From the NCBI GenBank assembly GCA_012862575.1, contig BLSF01000073.1, forward strand, positions 1 through 64,000: 64,000 nt of DNA, written 5' to 3'. The notes under the pieces were generated by a model, which ran no database searches, was not told the origin of the DNA, and saw only the letters and a program-made list of their open reading frames with translations. The position numbers and the translations under genes were made by a program. Shown here in pieces: positions 22,101-31,298 of the stretch (positions are counted from its first letter, which is position 1; each line of letters opens with the position of its first letter). The stretch comes from Parietichytrium sp. I65-24A. Taxonomy: Eukaryota; Sar; Bigyra; Thraustochytrida; Thraustochytriidae.

Positions 22101-23208
22101 CGTCTCCTACTGCGAAGATGCAATTGCAGGCTGGCTCAACGTTAGGATGGGCGTCTTGTCGGCGCTAATTGCGCTGGGATCTACCGGTCTGGTCACGTAC
22201 ATGGGCTACATGAAGCAACTGGAGCCTGGCCTTGCAGGTCTTGCTCTCACCTCCTCGATGATGATGAGCACATTTTTGCAGACCCTTGTCGTCAGCTTCG
22301 CAACGCTCGAGGCCAGCATGAACTCTGTCGAGCGTGTTCAGTACTACACCAAGGCTATCAAGTCTGAGGCACCCTACAAATCCAAGCGCCCACCTCCAAA
22401 GTCCTGGCCGGCCAAGGGCGGTATCGAGATCCAGGACCTTCAGCTCAGGTACCACGCAGATGGACCCCTCGTGCTCAAGGGCATGAGCGCTGTCATCAAC
22501 GGCGGTGAACGCATCGGTATTGTAGGTCGCACTGGCGCTGGCAAATCTAGCTTTTTGCTCGCGCTCATGCGCATCGTGGAGCCCGAGCTCGCTGCAAATG
22601 GCTCTGGCCCGATCCGTATTGACGGCATTGACATTTGCAAACTAGGACTTCACGAGTTGCGCGGCAAGATTAGCATTGTGCCCCAGCACCCAGTCCTCTT
22701 TAGCGGCACCGTGCGAAGCAACGTGGATCCTTTCAAGACCAAGTCTGACAAGGAGATCTGGAACGCGTTGCGTCATGCTGAGCTGGAGGATTTTGTCAAG
22801 ACCCTCGGCGGCCTGGACGGAGAGGTTGCGGAGAGCGGCGGCAACTTTTCGCAGGGCCAACGCCAGCTCTTGAGCTTATCGAGGAGTATTCTCGCACAAA
22901 ACAAGATACTCCTTCTTGACGAGGCAACCAGCGCAATCGACTTTGAGACGGACGTCAAAATTCAGAAGACACTGCGCACCAATTTTGACGGCTGCACTGT
23001 GCTTACCATCGCGCATCGCTTGAACACGGTCATCGACAGTGACAAAATGATTGTCATGGCCGACGGCAAGGTTGCTGAATTTGACTCGCCCGCCGCGCTC
23101 TTGAAGGATCCCAAATCAAAGCTCTCTGCTATGGTGGATGAGCTCGGCTCAAGCGCAGCCGCTAAATTGCGCAAGGACGCTCGCCGCTCAGCAAGAGCGT
23201 CTTTGTGA
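19135..23208 (+). CDS. ABCC/MRP-type full ABC transporter, 1357 aa
   Basis: ATG at 19135. TMD1 (about 105-420), NBD1 (about 485-700), an acidic linker rich in Asp/Glu (about 715-755), TMD2 (about 775-1080) and NBD2 (about 1100-1330). NBD1 has Walker A GPVGSGKSS (about 514), signature LSGGQRQR (about 605) and Walker B VVLDDPLSALD. NBD2 has GRTGAGKSS (about 1130), the ABCC-style signature FSQGQRQL (about 1237) and ILLLDEATSAID. It lacks the extra N-terminal TMD0, like short MRPs (ABCC4 type). Family members export organic anions, conjugates or nucleotides, or serve vacuoles. The substrate cannot be told. A single uninterrupted exon. Confidence 0.95.
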   Translation: MEGEELALAVVPDVQPNAKMPRFSPQERANVFSQVTFWWVGKLFTRSANKRKREGKELEAEDLFDLMKVDSVETSAKRFQNAQDAWLKSNRVDRLEDLTPQQAKSMLMSCIFSVIRGPFLLAGLLTLMVVAANLAMPVLITRIINFIGTTASMDSNEPIQLESLLLDGVLWAGLFVLAILMQSVLTENATYLTDRSKLRIKSVISATVFRKSLALSSSARNSTTNGEIVNHMQLDGNRINMAVAMFHSCWSSIIIVGGQLTLLYFFIGPVAFISLGVLLLIAPVSGWVGSRLDNIFMTMAMLTDERVKLTSETLTGIQAVKFAAWEGSMAKAIGAIRDKELHQFFKMIVVMGVMFAVMAAAPIISSMSGIIAYAISVDGNVEASMLFGALASYANIVTPLVMIPMAIPLIMEGLVGLRRIAKFIVLKEAGEDGDAENSIECDSSLAVEIDEGEFAWQAPKLSAAAAPAAGKTAKVEELRVSIPEDDEEQEEDKSKPVLTDITLRVKKGELVAIAGPVGSGKSSLVSAILGDMYVSRGTVAHNGSFAYAAQTAWILNGTVRDNILFGEAMDTDRYRKVLKVCELTRDLEMLKDGDMTMIGERGTNLSGGQRQRVSIARAVYSHHDIVVLDDPLSALDPEVANKVFTACITKFLKDRTCILVTNQLHFLPRCDKVVLLGPSGDSGVSSVMEQGRYSSLIRSGLDFAKLMQSFSGKSEGAEDIPEDEQEAAEEVHQDEEDDDDDELKSEGDSLMEAEERAVGAVRSSVYFNYIGAAGGFFLFSLAVLPMIADSGAEVVSRWWVSFWTEDPAYERMSLMIYLIVYGGFGLVTLVTQTLSAVTLTMVCLRASRTMHNKLLKNVLHAPMRFFDTTPLGRIVQRFSNDMDALDSNVPQGFMHFLQAFTKTAFVIGSLGYVTIQFLYGVPVLLVIYIFVINRYRPVKRDVKRIAALATSPLYAHFNETLGGIATIRAFNCGERFRAQNVAIIGKSVSVSYCEDAIAGWLNVRMGVLSALIALGSTGLVTYMGYMKQLEPGLAGLALTSSMMMSTFLQTLVVSFATLEASMNSVERVQYYTKAIKSEAPYKSKRPPPKSWPAKGGIEIQDLQLRYHADGPLVLKGMSAVINGGERIGIVGRTGAGKSSFLLALMRIVEPELAANGSGPIRIDGIDICKLGLHELRGKISIVPQHPVLFSGTVRSNVDPFKTKSDKEIWNALRHAELEDFVKTLGGLDGEVAESGGNFSQGQRQLLSLSRSILAQNKILLLDEATSAIDFETDVKIQKTLRTNFDGCTVLTIAHRLNTVIDSDKMIVMADGKVAEFDSPAALLKDPKSKLSAMVDELGSSAAAKLRKDARRSARASL

Positions 23209-23563
23209 TCAACCCATATGTACCAGTCTTGATCTACTTGTCAACCTTTTGTTTTTCTTTGTTGCAAATTTTCAATCACATCTTCTAAAACCAAGAACCA
23301 TCAATCTCAGAGACCACAGTCGCTGGCAACAATGATGGAAACGTCTTGCGCAAAGAATTTGCGACGTGCAAAGCTTACTCCACGCCAACGACACAACGCA
23401 TGGCCGAGCGAGATCTAGACCATCAAGCGGCGACGGGGTCACTTGCGTGCAACGGTCTCTTCATCTGCAATCTCAATTCTGAAGCTGTCTGCAGGAGAAA
23501 GAAACAGACAAGACTTTGGGAGAACCCTATGAGAATAGGCCCGAGTGTAAAATTTATTCACAT
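23209..23563. other. Convergent 3' flanks of ABC transporter and lectin-like gene
   Basis: 355 bp between stop codons; T-rich just after the ABC stop. No gene seen. Confidence 0.5.
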
Positions 23564-24301
23564 TTATATTTTGTTTAGCTTGGAGCACGTGATTCCGATC
23601 TTTCCGCAGTTTGTGTTGAGGCACTTGAGCGCAGTAATCACCCTGCCTGCTGCGCACTCATAAGAGTTGGAGCTTTCAATATAATTTGCGTTTGTATACT
23701 CGGTGAGAACTGTGCAAGAACTGGCCGGGGTTGTGCATTGAATACGCATCTGCTTGCAGTAGCTATTCTGACACTGAATGCGCGAAATATACTTGCCCGA
23801 AGCGCAGTTGGCCCAGCCGTCCCCTGTGGTAAAGTAACTTGACCACGAGGAGGACGTTCCAGCACAGCCAGAGCTCGGAGCCTGAAGGAGTCGCTTGTTA
23901 TCGCAATAAGAGCCGGAACAGGCCATACCCATGATTGGCCCGGTTCCCGAGGTCCCTGTGCCTTCCTCAGAGAATTTGTCAGTCCAGTACAAGCTCTTTG
24001 AAATAGTGTTGATCCAATCGGCACTCCAGTACTCTACGCGAACGGAAGATACATACCCATTTAGTCCGTTCACGGTCAGCGTTTTGCGTGTATATGTGGA
24101 GCCAGAGTCGTCGCCTTCAAAGTTGCCGACGCAGATAGAGGATCCAGCGGGAATCGCCTTCTGCAGCTGTATGATTGCGACATCATCATCCACGTCCTGA
24201 TCCGGACTGTCGGAGACTCTCAGTCGCACATTCGCAGGGAGCGGGCCCCAAATTTTTAAGGACTTGGCTTTGTCGTTGTTACCACATTCTCGATCATTCA
24301 T
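23564..24301 (-). CDS. Cys-rich C-terminal part of a secreted lectin-like protein
   Basis: 245-aa frame without a signal peptide. It contains an Asp-rich segment (DQDVDDDVAIIQL), then three related modules with CSGSYCDN, CQNSYCKQMRIQC and CLNTNCGKIGITC. The C-x-G-S-Y-C-D-N pattern occurs in secreted bacterial and protist proteins, where it repeats as a small disulfide-bonded unit. It lies in the same frame as the frame at 24311-24709, separated only by one TAG codon and three further codons, so it is most likely the end of the same protein rather than a separate gene. See the neighbouring entries. Confidence 0.55.
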   Translation of the reverse strand: MNDRECGNNDKAKSLKIWGPLPANVRLRVSDSPDQDVDDDVAIIQLQKAIPAGSSICVGNFEGDDSGSTYTRKTLTVNGLNGYVSSVRVEYWSADWINTISKSLYWTDKFSEEGTGTSGTGPIMGMACSGSYCDNKRLLQAPSSGCAGTSSSWSSYFTTGDGWANCASGKYISRIQCQNSYCKQMRIQCTTPASSCTVLTEYTNANYIESSNSYECAAGRVITALKCLNTNCGKIGITCSKLNKI

Positions 24302-24310
24302 TTTCGTTGT

Positions 24311-24709
24311 CTACTCTGAGTAGAGGGAAGGAAGCCCATAGGTTGCGACCACGTTCCCGCTGCAACTAGAACTGTCATAAAATACAAAGTGGTCCCTGAC
24401 TTTTGACGAGCAATCAGGCTCGTTGCTGTAGTAGCCTTCGTCGGTGATTCTTAACCCGTCATAAGCAGAGAGAATGCCATCCGCATAGGTCAGATCACAG
24501 TACAAGTTGACTATTGTGATGTCTCCATCAGAACTGTCTTGATCAGCAGCGACTACATGAAGCGCTGCGGTCTTGCCCGAGCCGCAGCCTCCTGTACTCC
24601 GGTAGGTCCGAAGTCCAGTGGAAGTGTACATTTCGATATATCCATCGTTGGAGACGGTCATGTAGTATCGTTTGTTGCTACTGTACAACTTGTCGCCATT
24701 ATTCGCCAT
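24311..24709 (-). CDS. Bulb-lectin-like middle segment of the same secreted protein
   Basis: The segment KLYSSNKRYYMTVSNDGYIE looks like one strand set of a B-lectin or beta-trefoil fold. The frame starts out of register with the upstream frame (24699-25634). The overlap contains AATGGCGA twice, 10 bp apart; without the extra 10 bp the upstream frame would run straight into this one as NGDKLYSSNK. I therefore read 23564-25634 as one host gene that carries a 10-bp tandem duplication, plus a TAG at 24311-24313. Both could be sequencing errors, allelic lesions or signs of a pseudogene. Confidence 0.5.
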   Translation of the reverse strand: MANNGDKLYSSNKRYYMTVSNDGYIEMYTSTGLRTYRSTGGCGSGKTAALHVVAADQDSSDGDITIVNLYCDLTYADGILSAYDGLRITDEGYYSNEPDCSSKVRDHFVFYDSSSCSGNVVATYGLPSLYSE

Positions 24710-25634
24710 TCAAGAGACCTGAGAGTACTGCCAGAGAGCCTGTGGAGTCCTTAGTAGAATCATCAAATTCGTCTAGCTCAGCGACCGTGACTGAAAGAGC
24801 ACTTTTAGAAAGCGCCGTCTTGGCAACACTCTTTTGCTCTGAGCAGTCCCCATCATTCAACCCATTCTTGACGATGTCATCGCTGATGGAGCCGACGTCG
24901 CGTATGCTGATGCCGGCGCAAAGCCTCTCCCTGCACATCTTTGTCAGGGCATAACTCCGCGAAGAGTAGCTGCCAAAGCATGCGATTGCATTATCGATCA
25001 GGTCTTGATAATTTACAACGATTACCTGCGTGGAGCTAGTGTTTAAACCAGAAGAGTACCCGCATACCTGAAGCATGTCTTCTGTATAGGAGACGGCGTA
25101 TGGAGAGCTGTAACCTTTAGAATTGGAGCTCATAGCTCTACCTGATCCAATTATGAGATATATCAGAGAGCTCGAAGAAGGAAGGTCCGCCTGCGTTTCG
25201 GCAGCGTTGTTGATATTTGGATAAAGAATGATCTTCGTTGCTTTCTTCTCACTTGCACTGTACTCCGTCGTAGAAATGGATATTTTGGTCATGTAACTGA
25301 AAGGTTTTGTGCTGTCCATAGCAACATCTCCGAAGCACTCTTGGTTGTTCTCGTCTTCCCAGAGCACGCCCCTGACACCATGCGACACCTTTTCGTCGTA
25401 TGTGCCCGCGATATAGTACTCCTTGTTGTTGATCGAATACACCACCTTCAACATGGGCTCTGCTCCCAGCAGAATGGCACTGGTCCAAAAGTCCACGACA
25501 GAATCGATCCAATTCCCTTCTGACTGCTGAAGGGCACCTTGCGCACTTTCCCGCAGGCCCAGCCTAGTTCCGTTTGCAACACAGAGCAGCAGGGCCACAG
25601 CCGTCACGCTCACGAAGCGCTTCCTCCCCTCCAT
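24699..25634 (-). CDS. Secreted protein, N-terminal part of the lectin-like gene
   Basis: The frame is open further upstream, but the ATG at 25632-25634 starts a clear signal peptide (MEGRKRFVSVTAVALLLCVA), so I take that start; 311 codons follow to the TAA. The middle has hydrophobic strands, several N-x-S/T sites and few Cys. No family recognised. The end (SGLLNGE, then TAA) is produced by a local 10-bp duplication, and homologous continuation lies in the next frame. Together with 24311-24709 and 23564-24301 the full product would be about 690 residues. Confidence 0.6.
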   Translation of the reverse strand: MEGRKRFVSVTAVALLLCVANGTRLGLRESAQGALQQSEGNWIDSVVDFWTSAILLGAEPMLKVVYSINNKEYYIAGTYDEKVSHGVRGVLWEDENNQECFGDVAMDSTKPFSYMTKISISTTEYSASEKKATKIILYPNINNAAETQADLPSSSSLIYLIIGSGRAMSSNSKGYSSPYAVSYTEDMLQVCGYSSGLNTSSTQVIVVNYQDLIDNAIACFGSYSSRSYALTKMCRERLCAGISIRDVGSISDDIVKNGLNDGDCSEQKSVAKTALSKSALSVTVAELDEFDDSTKDSTGSLAVLSGLLNGE

Positions 25635-27217
25635 GATCGCCCAAAGCAAAGCCCGCCGTGAGCTCGGCAGTGTTCCAGAGGAGCTCGCCTTCGGTTTTCG
25701 CGATGCGCTTTTTGGAGCTTTGCGGTTCGCGGTGTGGACGACACAACACAAGGCTCGTGAGTTTTCGCCGCGCTCTGTGCAGTGAGCTAGCTCAAGTTTT
25801 AACTTAACTTAAATCGCTCAACAATGCCATTGGAGAGAGACTCTTCCTTTACTGTTAGTTTGTTTTGTCCCACTTTTTACTGACCTCTGGTACTCGAGTA
25901 CTTGACAATCAAATAATACTCAAGACACTCGGCATTGTTGCACTTGTTCTAGCTTACATCGTAACGTTAAAACATCGAATGAGAGGTATCGACGCAGATT
26001 CTCTTCCTCTCTTCAACTTTTTCCATCTGGACAGGGACCAAAAGAGTACAAGTACTCGGCGATTGGATTGAGCTAGATAGAGGTGTCAATCAGTAGTAAT
26101 TCGTAGTCACGACGTCAGCACGTTAGCAGCAAATCTTTGCTGCTAAGTTGAGAGTTGAGGCTAAGTGTGAATGTGAATGTGAGAAGGTAAAGTAGAAGTG
26201 AACTCTTCCCACTGCTTCTCCCGCACTTAATGAACAAAGATCGCTAAGAATGGACTGGCAGTGTTCGAGGATGCCAGGAGAAAGGAAAGTGTAAGTATGC
26301 ATCACCACCCACTAAGCAGGGGTTACAGCTGCTCACAGGCGTTCGCTTCCTCTGGAACATCACACAGTATCTCACACCAGCTAAGTAACTCTTATGCGAG
26401 AGTCCTTTTGGATGGGTCTCGGAAATTGCAACTTCAAAGCTTCCCTTCGACTCTCTTCACTCCTATCGCACCTCTCCTCTCCCTTATCGTTGGGTTGGGG
26501 TCGAAGTTGATTAATTAATAACTCACTGTCAATGCTAGCTAGTACACTCAGCAAAGTCGCAGCAGACGTCGAGCAAAAGTAAGTTGTTTGGCAAACAACA
26601 AACAAACAAACGTTGTAACTGTGAGTAACGGTTGAGCTTGTTGAGAGACCGAGTGAGCCATTCATCTGCCACGCGTGTTTGTGGACAACGGCTGCCGCTC
26701 CTGTGCTGCACTCACATCGTTCGCAGGCCAGAGAGGAAGGTTGATTGTTATGGATGGCCTTCCGCAGCAGCTTCTCGGGTCTCACACACGAACTTTGCAC
26801 TGGCTGTCTGGTGTGCCTGAAGACAATGCAGTGTATGTGATCGTAAGTGCCACAAGAAAATGTCCAGCTTTATCTTGGCATGTGTGTGATCATCGAGCGA
26901 GGAAAGAAGCCGCGAGCTTGACGGAAAAGTTTTGGGCGCGTCTCTCGTTCCAACCGTGAAACTTACACAAACGGAAGCGTTTCACCAAAGAGAGAATCTG
27001 GAGAGGCATATACAGGAGTCTGATATTCGCGGCAGATTTGCTGTTACCGCTGAGTGGCAGTCATCGTTCGATTGTGCCTACGACACGATGATGCGTGGGC
27101 ACAGGTGGAACTAGTTTACCGGTACAGCTGTAAAATGGAAATCGGAAAACACAAAGAGAAACGTTGATTTTTCGTTCGGGAGGATAGGAACAGCTGCTGC
27201 TTGAGAAATGTAGACAG
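25635..27217. other. Intergenic region, no gene found
   Basis: 1.6 kb between two minus-strand genes. It contains GGTACTCGAGTACTTG near 25890, about 250 bp upstream of the signal-peptide start, and short AAAC repeats near 26595-26612. Confidence 0.5.
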
Positions 27218-28498
27218 TTAAACAGACACAGACGAGGTTTTCTCGTCCTTGTTAGCTCGCGACCGCATGCAGCAAAAGGTGCCCACGAATGTCATTGCGA
27301 TTAGAGTAACTGCGGCGACGGAGATTCCGATGATTGCCGCTGTCATGGTGCTGGAATGTTCGCAGTAGTCAAATTCCGGCTGGTCATAATCTATGAGCCA
27401 CTGGCGCATAAAAGTGATCTGAGAGTTTTGGACATTGATGATATCCCAGAGCATCCCAATCACGTTCGTCTCGCCCTCATCGTCGGTAAAGTCGCTGCAG
27501 CCGTCATCATCATCGAGCCTGCGACGGCCGTCGTAGCTTCCGCCGCACTTGAGGGTTCCTGGGGCAGCCTTCAACAGAGCCTTTGCCATCATCACAGCGT
27601 TCAAGTGATGGGCGATCATCTGGTGCATGAACGTAACGGTGGGGTCAAGGCTGCCAGACACACGCATCTCAACGTGCATTGCGCAGTCAATCGCAACGAG
27701 ACACTGGCCGTAGGTATCGAGGTCGCCGTCGCAGAGAAAGGTCATGTCAGGGCAGCCTTGGCCGTTCTGATATTGGGAGACATTGTGCGTTCCACACTGT
27801 TCGTCGAATTCGGAAACCGTGTGGTACTCATAAGGGATTGCCACAAGGTCCTCTGGGTTCTTCTGGGTCCCGTCAGCGTTCAAGATCTTGATGCGACCAC
27901 TCATTTTGTGGTGAATGTGGCAAAAGTAAAAGAGCTCGGTGGTGCTTGAGTCGGTAATGGTGACCTCCACGGTGAAATTTCCCGCTTCGAGCCACGCGTC
28001 TCGCTGGCCATGAAAGTAGACACCTTCGTACTCGTCCAAGCCAAAATCCGCCTCCTCGCACTCACCGTCTTCGTTCAATGAGCACAGATTCTCGCCGTTG
28101 AGTTTGTATTGCGGGTGCTGGCAAGGCGTGGAAGCATTGCACTCTTGACCTCCTGGGGCGGGGACTTCCTTCTCGAGCTCGACATTGTTCAAATATACCC
28201 CATCCGGCCCGTACGCAAAACCGAGAGGATGGAACCAGTTGGTCTTATTCCTCTGATCGAAGACGTACTTGACCCCTTCAAACATGCCCAGCGTTGGCTG
28301 GTAACCTTGCTCCTCACATCCTTTCACAGTGTAGTAGCCGGTTTCGCTCGCGAAGATGTCCAGCTCGAAGACAAATGTGCATACTTTCTCCGTGCCTTCT
28401 CCCTCGCAAGTTGCCATGCACAAGTCTGCATCAGCAACGACTGCTTTGCTTTGGGCTGCGCAGGCAGCAATGCAAATGGCTCCGAATAGCGTCCTCAT
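27218..28498 (-). CDS. Cupredoxin-DUF305 type I membrane protein, 426 aa
   Basis: ATG at 28496-28498 with a signal peptide (1-20). The first half has a cupredoxin-like ending FYFCHIHHKMSGRIKI, where Cys, His (+3) and Met (+6) match the short type-1 copper loop of amicyanin (C-x2-H-x2-M). The second half has both marks of DUF305: DPTVTFMHQMIAHHLNAVMM and, about 75 residues on, QNSQITFMRQWL. A membrane span (about 387-412) and a short cytosolic tail follow. DUF305 proteins are His/Met-rich helical proteins often encoded with copper-handling genes in bacteria. A surface copper or electron-transfer role is inferred. It is divergent from the ferric reductase at 31299, 2.8 kb away. Confidence 0.85.
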   Translation of the reverse strand: MRTLFGAICIAACAAQSKAVVADADLCMATCEGEGTEKVCTFVFELDIFASETGYYTVKGCEEQGYQPTLGMFEGVKYVFDQRNKTNWFHPLGFAYGPDGVYLNNVELEKEVPAPGGQECNASTPCQHPQYKLNGENLCSLNEDGECEEADFGLDEYEGVYFHGQRDAWLEAGNFTVEVTITDSSTTELFYFCHIHHKMSGRIKILNADGTQKNPEDLVAIPYEYHTVSEFDEQCGTHNVSQYQNGQGCPDMTFLCDGDLDTYGQCLVAIDCAMHVEMRVSGSLDPTVTFMHQMIAHHLNAVMMAKALLKAAPGTLKCGGSYDGRRRLDDDDGCSDFTDDEGETNVIGMLWDIINVQNSQITFMRQWLIDYDQPEFDYCEHSSTMTAAIIGISVAAVTLIAMTFVGTFCCMRSRANKDEKTSSVSV

Positions 28499-30554
28499 TC
28501 TTGCAATCTAAGCTCTTCCTCTCAGCCTTTTGGCGTTTGGTGTTTGCAAGTGCCTTTGGCGTTCGAAGAACTCAAAGCGGGAGACTTTTGGTGTTTGCAA
28601 ATGCATGTCTCCAACTTGCCAGAGTCCTAGCTAGCTAGCCTTTTCCCGCCCGGCTGGGCCCTGTGAACTGTAGGTCAGTAAACACATCCCTGTACCTTGC
28701 AGCTTCGACCGTCGGCCATCATCCATCCATCCACCCATCCATCAAACTTTCTGGAACCAGTCGCATCTCCCTAACAACACGGTGTGCACTGTGTGCCATG
28801 TGCGCTCCAAACTTGCACAAACGCCAGGCGGCATTCGCCCATCGCCAGTGACTCACGGTCAATCTTCCATCCGATTGCTTTCATTCACTGTCAATCAGAG
28901 CTCGAGAGGGTTTTACATTGCTTACCATGGTACATACATCCCTTGTAAATTCCACCCAAATCTTCTTGCGGTAATGATGCCATAGAAGGGACTACCAAGC
29001 CACAATCAATGGCCAACTCTTACCAATGATCTACACTAGGATACTCTATACTTGTGCGCCATTAGCTAAGCCGACCTCACGCATAGTACTCTATAGCCAA
29101 ATAGTAGCCCCAGAACAAAGGCAGTAGTCATTTGTCCTAGATAGACATAAGACAATAGGCTCACTGAGGTACTAGCGTAACAGTGCCTCCACTGCTACTA
29201 CAGTGATTAATAGAGTCACTAGAGGAGGATTGCAGTTACCATACGGAGATGTACAAAAGCTCACTAGCGCACACTAATGGGATAGAGTAGGAACTGCTAT
29301 GAGAAGTGGGTAGCTCGATAGCCGTTCTCATTGGTGGAATCGCGCAGGGCTGACACGAAAGCTGGGGCAGAGATGATGGAAGTTCTTTCTTCAAAGTTAG
29401 TCGACTTCTCTCAGTCTTTCGCCTCTGCTTTTCACAGTCCTTCGACCGTCGAGTCAAAAATGAACTCAACAATCAGCCTCATTCAAGAGGCATTGAATGT
29501 CTGTCTCTTTGTGTGCACCGTTGGTGCGCATCGATTCGACAAAAGGAATCATGGAAACTTGCAAATGTCCAATCGTTCTATCGTCCAATCGTTCAGGGAA
29601 CTTGGCTTCGTCATTTGCTTTGCTTTGCTTTGCTCTGCTCTGCTCGTGCGAAGTAATGCGAAGTACTTGGAAATGTTTGTAAACTAGATTGGGAAAGGGT
29701 GCGATGGCTGCATATCACTGGACAAAAGGCCGGTGCTGGTGAAGCTCGCACACTTTTTGCTTTAGTAAAAACGCTTTCGCGACACAGACGCTTCTCGCTG
29801 AGTCTGATTCTGTAAAGTGCGAAATGCGGCGCGACTTTTGAGCCGCGCGTCATTAGCAGTCAAGTCAGAAACGAAAAGTGTCCCATCATTGAAGGCCATC
29901 GCCAGCCAATCATCCGGGATAAGCTTACCTGTAGGTTTTGTGGCGCGCGATTCTGGACGAAAGTGAGTTCAAAAGTAAAGGTTGTGATAGAGCTTGTGTA
30001 CGGCATCCCTCGCGCCGTGAAAGCTGGCGTTCTAAGATTTCTGCCACTTTGCTTCCCACGCACTCGTTGGAATGCAGAGTTCAAAATTCAACTCGAAGAT
30101 AACTGCGGTGTGTGGGAAAGGCGCTCCGACCCGCACGCAATCAGGAAAATGCCATGGAGAAATTTGTGCTCTGGCAAAGCTATTATCGACCTTTGATTGA
30201 GAGCGAGACGCGTCAAGGGAGCAACCGTCGCGTGGAGGATAGGATAGCGGCCCTGGCCTGAGTCGGTTCAACGAATCACAAAGCTTCAAGGCCGCACTGC
30301 ATGTAGAGACGGACTGATCTCATGCTCACATTGGTGGGTCAACCTGAGCTGATTCAAAATGCGACACCCACTCGACTCGCTCTGCTCCAGAATGTGAGGA
30401 AAGCGAAGCAACCTTACGCATGAGGCATCTGATCCTGTCCTCATGGGCTGAGCTCTTTTCTTTCTTCTGTTTAGTTGTTTAATTTGTTAACCTCTGACTC
30501 GGAGAGGACAACGCCAGAGCAAGCGTTCCTCAAGTGTCGTGAACGTGGAGTTGT

Positions 30555-30590
30555 CACCCTACCTTCCAAATAGGGTTTGTTTGCGCTGGA
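30555..30590 (-). repeat. Dispersed CCTATCGGAAGG motif, copy 2 (reverse orientation)
   Basis: Read on the minus strand this gives CAGCGCAAACAAACCCTAT then TTGGAAGGTAGGGTG, matching copies 3 and 4 except for two substitutions and one or two changes at the TTGG/CGG site. Confidence 0.75.
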
Positions 30591-30754
30591 CTCGCAACCT
30601 TCTGGAGTTGTGGAGAGTCGCCGGATCTAAAAGGCAGGCCATAGTCTCTGCTGTTCGGTGGCTTGCTCGCTTCGCCGAAAGCTTGTATTCACGGTCAACT
30701 ACTGAGATGCTGCTGCTCAGGTTTTCAGGATTCATTTAGTTAGTTAGCTGCGGA

Positions 30755-31147
30755 GGTTAGTGGTGAACGGATTCTTCCAAGAAAGACAGTTTGGATTGAT
30801 CTTTCAGGCAAGTGACGAGCTCTTGGCGCACTTCAAGAAAAAGCCTTATACTTGCACGTGGGACTTTGAGGTATGGCTTTTCGCTGACCGTTGTTGGCAT
30901 TGGTTTTGAAAGCTCGAGCAAGCTGGAGAAAGAGCTTGCACAAAACTTGAAGGATTCAGAAATTGATTGGAATGAGTGGTGCACAGCACAATGGTTCTTC
31001 AGGTCTGAGCAAGATGCATCGCGGCATACCACTTCTACTGTGGAGAAGGAAGACTTACGGCAGTGCACGTGGGGCACAGATCGCAATGGGTTCTCAATAA
31101 GCGAGCTGAGAGTCTGCGTACATTCAAAGCGTCATCAAAAGACATGA
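30755..31147 (+). pseudogene. Possible host coding relic upstream of the reductase
   Basis: Two overlapping frames have protein-like composition: 30755-30900 (GFFQERQFGLIFQASDELL) and, in another frame without an ATG, about 30880-31147 (LAQNLKDSEIDWNEWCTAQW). They cannot be joined by a standard intron in phase that I can find. This could be a decayed gene or an exon pair with unusual boundaries. Confidence 0.25.
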
Positions 31148-31298
31148 TCCTCTTCATGGCGTCATTGTTTTGCAAACATGCCCGCCTATGGCATCCAAGT
31201 CGAATTCCGCAGCAGGCCGCTGCGACGTGACTGCTTGCAGTACCTGAACGAAAGCTTTTCTCGGAATTGAGTTTCCAAGTCTGACTTGCTCTGGAAAC

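Larger units (their letters stand above)
28499..31298. other. Divergent intergenic region between cupredoxin-DUF305 and reductase genes
   Basis: 2.8 kb. It includes (ATCC)n near 28720-28743, a (TTTGC/TCTGC)n run near 29618-29645, a dispersed motif copy (30555-30590) and a possible coding relic (30755-31147). The stretch 28990-29250 is rich in CTA/TAG trinucleotides and has no open frames. Confidence 0.5.

Noticed and set aside
23564-25634. Bacterial-style overlapping operon of three genes
   Set aside because: The overlap is explained by a 10-bp duplication, the last two frames are in the same register, and the organism is eukaryotic.
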